The notes under the pieces: model-generated | Told to the model about the DNA's origin: nothing | Database searches by the model: none | The model's input: the letters and a program-made list of their open reading frames with translations, nothing else | Part shown: piece after piece, positions 12,762 to 16,278 of the stretch | Layout: each line of letters begins with the position of its first letter | Position numbering within the stretch: the first letter of the stretch is position 1 | From: an uncultured Clostridia bacterium | GTDB lineage: Bacteria > Bacillota > Clostridia > TANB77 > CAG-508 | DNA: 16,278 nucleotides | Direction of reading: 5' to 3' | Assembly: GCA_934183045.1 (NCBI GenBank) | Contig: CAKPRW010000028.1 | Span: 1-16,278, forward strand | Made by a program: the position numbers and the translations under genes

Positions 12762-13349
12762 TTATATTAATATCGGACTAATTTGTTCTCCTTCAAGAGC
12801 CATTTCTATTGTTTTTATTATATATTCTGAATCAAATACTATTGATCTTGGCTTTGTTATTGGATTATCTTGCCTAAACGGAACAAAATAATAATTTCTT
12901 CTATTTAATAGTTTTCCTATGTTCTCTGCATTTCCACTTAATCCATTATTAGTTGATGGCGCTATTACTAAAGGAAATCCGATTTCTCAAGTGAGATTTT
13001 GCAGCCATAGTGGCAGGAGTATCTATAATATCACAAGCAAGCTTTGCCATTGTATTTCCGTGAACAAGGTGCAATTACCATAATATCAGTCATTTTTTTA
13101 GGGCCAATAGGTTCTGCTCCCTGAATGGTATGGATAATTTTTTTTCCGGTAATTTCTTGTATTTCACTTATAAATTCTTCTGCTTTTCCAAACTTAGTAT
13201 CTAAATTGTAACTGTTATAGGACATTACTGGTATAACTTCCGCTTCTAATTCTATTAACTTTTTGATTACTGGTATAACCTTTTTAAATGTACAAAACGA
13301 ACCTGTTAAAACAAATCCTACTTTCTTATTTTTAACATTCAAAATTCAT
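12762..13349 (-). pseudogene. dpaB: Frameshifted dipicolinate synthase subunit B (SpoVFB)
   Basis: Read across frames, nearly the whole flavoprotein-like subunit is present: KKVGFVLTGSFCTFKKVIP, FGKAEEFISEIQEITGKKI, GAEPIGPKKMTDIMVIAPC, then NTMAKLACDIIDTPATMAAK, VIAPSTNNGLSGNAENIGK, and KTIEMALEGEQISPIL to a TAA at 12762. DpaB with DpaA makes dipicolinic acid in the mother cell for spore heat resistance. The frame changes at least twice, each by one extra base: G at 13060 (after 'APCS') and G at 12981 (after 'SHLRN'). A third extra base in the A-run 13341-13344 separates the well-placed ATG (13349, GGAGG at 5 nt) from the body; otherwise a TTG at 13342 must start it. The three insertions sum to one codon. 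The longest intact piece is about 103 codons (13031-13342). No dpaA lies beside it. Loss of function is likely, though sequencing error should be excluded. Confidence 0.85.
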
Positions 13350-13473
13350 TAATTCCTCCTTTCATATTGTATTTATATATAATATGAAATTTAATGAAAT
13401 AATGAATACTATTTTGTCAAAAAAAGCATTTTATTTTATACTTTTGTCAAATCCACTATTAATTGTAATTTGT

Positions 13474-13908
13474 CTATTCAACAAATTCTACAAAAAAGTA
13501 ATTATTATAATTTTCAATATGTTCTAATTCATCAAAGTTTATTGAAAAATTCCTACTTGATTTAAACAAACTGTTTTCGCAATGTGTAATGTAGAAAACA
13601 GGTGTATTATCATTATTCCTAAAATAATTTGGGAATTTTAAATTCATACTTTCAAACTTTTGTTTTAAGTCATTTAATGAGTTTTCTGTTTTAACTACTA
13701 AAACTACACGACATGTTGAATAATTTCCATTTCCTCCTGAATCTCCAATTTTACTTTTTAATGCAACCTTTTCAACATCTTCAGGTAATGCAATATTATC
13801 TACTTGTTTTTCAAGCCCTTTTAACTCTGTATTCGATTGTAAGAAAAGGCATATTAAAATTATTATTACTACAATAGCTATTATAATTATTCCTTTTCTA
13901 TTTTTCAT
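13474..13908 (-). CDS. Membrane-anchored protein downstream of ATC-hydrolase copy 2, unknown function
   Basis: 144 aa with one N-terminal hydrophobic segment (about 5-23, isoleucine-rich, after MKNRK), then an outer domain with two cysteines (66 and 110) that could form a disulfide. The residue before Cys20 is Ile, so it is not a lipobox and the segment should be a plain anchor or uncleaved signal. The outer region 'STCRVVLVVKTENSLNDLKQKFESMN' resembles a small alpha/beta fold, but I do not recognise the family. Its ATG lies inside the last codons of the preceding gene (11-bp overlap), with GAGAGG upstream, so the two are translationally coupled. No terminator is evident in the 124-bp A+T-rich gap that follows. 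Confidence 0.65.
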   Translation of the reverse strand: MKNRKGIIIIAIVVIIILICLFLQSNTELKGLEKQVDNIALPEDVEKVALKSKIGDSGGNGNYSTCRVVLVVKTENSLNDLKQKFESMNLKFPNYFRNNDNTPVFYITHCENSLFKSSRNFSINFDELEHIENYNNYFFVEFVE

Positions 13909-14587
13909 ATGTTTTACCTCTCTGCACCTTACTATTTATCTGTTTTTCTAGATCCCAATGAGATCCTTTTTTACATATATAAAAATCACAACAATCTTTT
14001 CCTTCTGCCAAAGTTTTTGTTCTATATAATACTCCGCCAAGCATATCAACAGACATAATATCCAAAGCACACATATACTTTACTAATTCAGGATGATTTA
14101 ATTTTCTAGCCAAAGCACATATACCACATTGCTTATAAATTATAGTGTATTCTTCCTCATCTCTTCCTTTAATGAATTCTGTTTTCCAATTAAATTCACT
14201 ATTACTTGCTGTATTATCCCTTTTAACAGATTCTTCTTTTTTTAATTGTGCTTTTTCTGTAAATGGTTTTTTTGATGAGAATGCTTTTACTATTATAGGA
14301 GCTTTTATTGTTTCTTTTACCATTTCTCCAAATTCTTCATCTTTAATTTTTTCTTCACAAGTTTCATAATATGCTAACCAAAGAGCGCCACTACTTAAGC
14401 AAGTTCTCAATGAATTTTCTGTCATACTTCCAATGTCAGGTAACTCCCCTACTATTTGTTTGTAGCGATTCTTTGCCCTGGTTTTTAACGACTTAATACC
14501 CCAATTAGGATGTTTTCTATTAAAAAAATCTATAATAGTTTTACTCATAGCATACCATATTATTTTTTCACAAAAAGTATATTTCAT
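13898..14587 (-). CDS. L-2-amino-thiazoline-4-carboxylic acid (ATC) hydrolase family protein, copy 2
   Basis: 229 aa, ATG at 14587 after AAGGAAG. Hydrophilic, apart from the aromatic N-terminus; a charged low-complexity linker lies at about 105-133. The C-terminal signature is present in reduced form: YKQCGICALARKLNHPELVKYMC in pieces (CGICALA 154-160, YMCALD 171-176), SVDMLGGVLYRTKTLA (179-194) and GKDCCDFYI (196-204). Compared with copy 1 the CLWHTAC/CCLFC cluster is replaced by single cysteines (154, 157, 173), while the DCCDF block is kept. So it belongs to the same superfamily but to another subgroup, and substrate or even activity may differ. It heads an operon with the anchored protein at 13474-13908. 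Confidence 0.7.
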   Translation of the reverse strand: MKYTFCEKIIWYAMSKTIIDFFNRKHPNWGIKSLKTRAKNRYKQIVGELPDIGSMTENSLRTCLSSGALWLAYYETCEEKIKDEEFGEMVKETIKAPIIVKAFSSKKPFTEKAQLKKEESVKRDNTASNSEFNWKTEFIKGRDEEEYTIIYKQCGICALARKLNHPELVKYMCALDIMSVDMLGGVLYRTKTLAEGKDCCDFYICKKGSHWDLEKQINSKVQRGKTYEK

Positions 14588-14624
14588 AAAATCTTAACTT
14601 CCTTTCAAATTACTATCTATTGTT

Positions 14625-14653
14625 CTTATATCATAAAAGCAGATAATTATCAA
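14625..14653 (-). promoter_or_regulatory. Promoter of ATC-hydrolase copy 2 operon
   Basis: Read leftward: TTGATA (14648-14653), 17-bp spacer, TATAAG (14625-14630) with extended TGA. The -35 lies inside the loop side of the upstream gene's terminator hairpin (14636-14668). Confidence 0.6.
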
Positions 14654-14668
14654 ATAACTATCTGCTTT
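14636..14668 (-). terminator. Terminator of the MATE-kinase gene
   Basis: AAAGCAGATA (14636-14645) pairs with TATCTGCTTT (14659-14668); TTAT and ATAA continue the stem inward past one mismatch. It lies 43 nt past the stop codon at 14712 and is followed leftward by a short T run (TTTT). Confidence 0.65.
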
Positions 14669-14711
14669 AAAATGTTTTTATATTTAAAAGTACTTCTGGT
14701 CTTTTATTTTT

Positions 14712-16278
14712 CTAACTATTTTTACTACTTATTTTTTCCTTTACGTAATCACAAATAATATTTACTACTTTCTCATTTTCGATAGAACAATCAAGGCAAA
14801 TATCATAGTTTTCTTTTTCTCCCCATTTTTTATTTGCAATTATTTCATAATATGAAGCTCTTGATTTGTCAGATTGAATTACATGTTTTTGTGCTTCTTT
14901 ATAAGTATCATTATACATTTCTCCTATTTTACTTATTTTGTATTCACTTGGAGCATATAAAAATACTTTTATTAACTTAGGATGATCTTTTAATATATAG
15001 TCTGCACATCTACCTACAATTACACAATCATTTTTAGAAGCAATTAGTTTTATTGTTTCTGCTTGTTTGATAATCGAATCTTTTTCAGCATCTAAAGATA
15101 AGTAAAACCTGTATAGTTCATTATCGTTATATTTATTTTCAATCAGTGAACTTTTAATTGCAAATTTTTTGATTTCTTCCTTGTCAAAAAATTTTAATCT
15201 TAACTTTTGGGCTACTTTTCTTGCTATTTCTTTTCCTCCAGTTCCATGTTCTCTTGAAATAGAAATTACTAATTTATTATTTATAATATTTGTGCCAGTC
15301 TCTTCTTCAAGTATTGCAATTCTTTCTTTATGTGTTCTTTTTAATATAAATACTGAAATTATGCTAGTTAAGATTTCTGCTATTGGGAAAGTCCACCAAA
15401 CTATATTTGTTACATTATCAGATAATGTAAATAAATATGCTACTGGAAATACAAATACCACAAGTCTTAACAAAGAAATGATTAATGGTCTTATTGCATA
15501 CCCAAGTGATTGTAATATCCCTTGTACAGCAACAGAAAATCCCATAAAAACATATCCTATGCTTGCAATTCTTAGAGAAATCGTGCAAACTTCAATAATT
15601 TCTTTACTTGTACCGCCGGATAATGCAAATAAACTTGATAGTGGTTTTGCAAAAATCTCAAATATTATTGTTAGAATAAATGTTACCATTGCTGTATCAA
15701 TAATTCCATATTTAATACAGTCGTTTATTCTGGCTTTGTCTTTCATACCATAATTAAAAGATAATATAGAAATTATAGTATTAGATAAACCAAATGCTGA
15801 AAATAATGCTATTTGTTGTATTTTATAGTATATTCCAAATGAGCCAACAAGAATTGTAGGGTCCGCTTTTGCTCCTCCAAGTATTGCATTCATTCCCGCC
15901 ATCATAACTGATAATAACGCTTGCATAATTGCAGCAGAAATACCTATTTTATATATTCCTTTAATTATGCCAATTTCAGGTTTAATATATTTTAAATTTC
16001 CATTTATTTCTTTGTTTTTAATATAGTGAAAAAACATTGCTATAAATAAAGAAATAAATTGCCCTATAACTGTTGCCCACGCTGCTCCAGCTACTCCCAT
16101 CTTTAATGGAAATATAAATATATAATCTAAAACTATATTTGTAACCGCACCTGATATTTGTGAAATAGTTGATAACATTGTTTTACCAGTGGCTTGTAAA
16201 AATCTTTCATATACTGTGTATCCAATTGATCCTAATGATAAACAAGTGCAAATTTTTAAGTATGTTGTTCCCATAGAT
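14712..16278 (-). CDS. MATE-family efflux transporter fused to a cytidylate-kinase-like domain (N-terminus outside window)
   Basis: The 520 codons from Met at 16274 are visible and the frame stays open to the window edge, so the true start is further right. Residues 1-312 of the visible part are the later membrane helices of a MATE transporter (RFLQATGKT, FIFPLKMGVAGAAWATVIGQ, GLSNTIISILSFNYG, AVQGILQSLGYAIRP). Cation-coupled drug or metabolite export is the family role. After a short basic linker (312-332) comes a soluble domain, 334-520: VISISREHGTGGKEIARKVA (336-355), FFDKEEI (362-368), VIVGRCADYIL (418-428) and KVFLYAPSEYKI (436-447). This is the cytidylate-kinase-2-like family (PF13189), with the P-loop written as REHGTGGKE. 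Nucleotide binding looks plausible; the phosphorylated substrate is unknown. A terminator follows the stop. Confidence 0.85.
   Translation of the reverse strand, partial: SMGTTYLKICTCLSLGSIGYTVYERFLQATGKTMLSTISQISGAVTNIVLDYIFIFPLKMGVAGAAWATVIGQFISLFIAMFFHYIKNKEINGNLKYIKPEIGIIKGIYKIGISAAIMQALLSVMMAGMNAILGGAKADPTILVGSFGIYYKIQQIALFSAFGLSNTIISILSFNYGMKDKARINDCIKYGIIDTAMVTFILTIIFEIFAKPLSSLFALSGGTSKEIIEVCTISLRIASIGYVFMGFSVAVQGILQSLGYAIRPLIISLLRLVVFVFPVAYLFTLSDNVTNIVWWTFPIAEILTSIISVFILKRTHKERIAILEEETGTNIINNKLVISISREHGTGGKEIARKVAQKLRLKFFDKEEIKKFAIKSSLIENKYNDNELYRFYLSLDAEKDSIIKQAETIKLIASKNDCVIVGRCADYILKDHPKLIKVFLYAPSEYKISKIGEMYNDTYKEAQKHVIQSDKSRASYYEIIANKKWGEKENYDICLDCSIENEKVVNIICDYVKEKISSKNS

Noticed and set aside
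13378..13386. CATATTATA on the leftward strand before dpaB, matching the sigma-K type -10 (CATAnnnTA)
   Set aside because: No matching AC -35 is found at 16-17 bp and the region is extremely A+T-rich, so the match is not significant by itself.
15169..15753. Open frame of 194 codons on the + strand inside the MATE-kinase gene
   Set aside because: It is antisense to well-conserved MATE helices and kinase motifs, has no ribosome site, and its composition is that of complemented hydrophobic codons.
1..16278. CRISPR array, tRNA or rRNA genes
   Set aside because: I saw no regularly spaced direct repeats and no tRNA- or rRNA-like sequence on either strand by eye.

Overview
The window is strongly A+T-rich, with Gram-positive style Shine-Dalgarno sites (GGAGG variants) and sigma-A promoters, often with an extended -10 (TGnTATAAT). 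Gene content includes an HxlR regulator, a class A penicillin-binding protein, ATC-hydrolase-family proteins, a PF06541 membrane protein and a dipicolinate synthase B relic. Together these point to a low-GC Clostridia-type Firmicute, probably host-associated or anaerobic and descended from spore formers. This is inference from families and base composition; no rRNA or other phylogenetic marker is present.

Left part (1-4317): the 5' end of a macro-domain protein runs off the left edge. Next is a divergent pair: a metallo-beta-lactamase-fold-like protein (-) and an HxlR-type repressor (+), with inverted repeats over the MBL promoter. Leftward genes follow: a CsaA-like tRNA-binding protein whose start has been replaced by the 5' stub of a second csaA copy; a zinc-dependent phospholipase C-like protein; an L-2-amino-thiazoline-4-carboxylate (ATC) hydrolase family protein; and a HAD-type 5' nucleotidase.

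Middle (4318-9226): a leftward pair encodes a class A PBP with a long Asn/Thr/Ser tail and, 58 bp downstream, an MFS transporter. The PBP promoter lies back to back with a rightward promoter driving a 63-aa two-helix membrane protein. After a strong terminator, a second small membrane-anchored protein has its own strong promoter and a leader that can fold in two mutually exclusive ways. That leader is the best candidate here for an undescribed regulatory element.

Right part (9227-16278): an intracellular GH30 glycosidase is translationally coupled to a Xer-type tyrosine recombinase. An 80-nt hairpin separates this pair from a convergent PF06541 membrane protein. Beyond it lie a frameshifted dipicolinate synthase subunit B (dpaB/spoVFB), a two-gene operon (second ATC-hydrolase paralogue plus an overlapping anchored protein), and the C-terminal 520 residues of a MATE transporter fused to a cytidylate-kinase-like domain that runs off the right edge.

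No tRNA, rRNA, CRISPR array or insertion sequence was recognised. Most units are one or two genes with their own promoter or terminator, so this reads as ordinary chromosome with local gene decay (csaA stub, dpaB), not as an integrated element.
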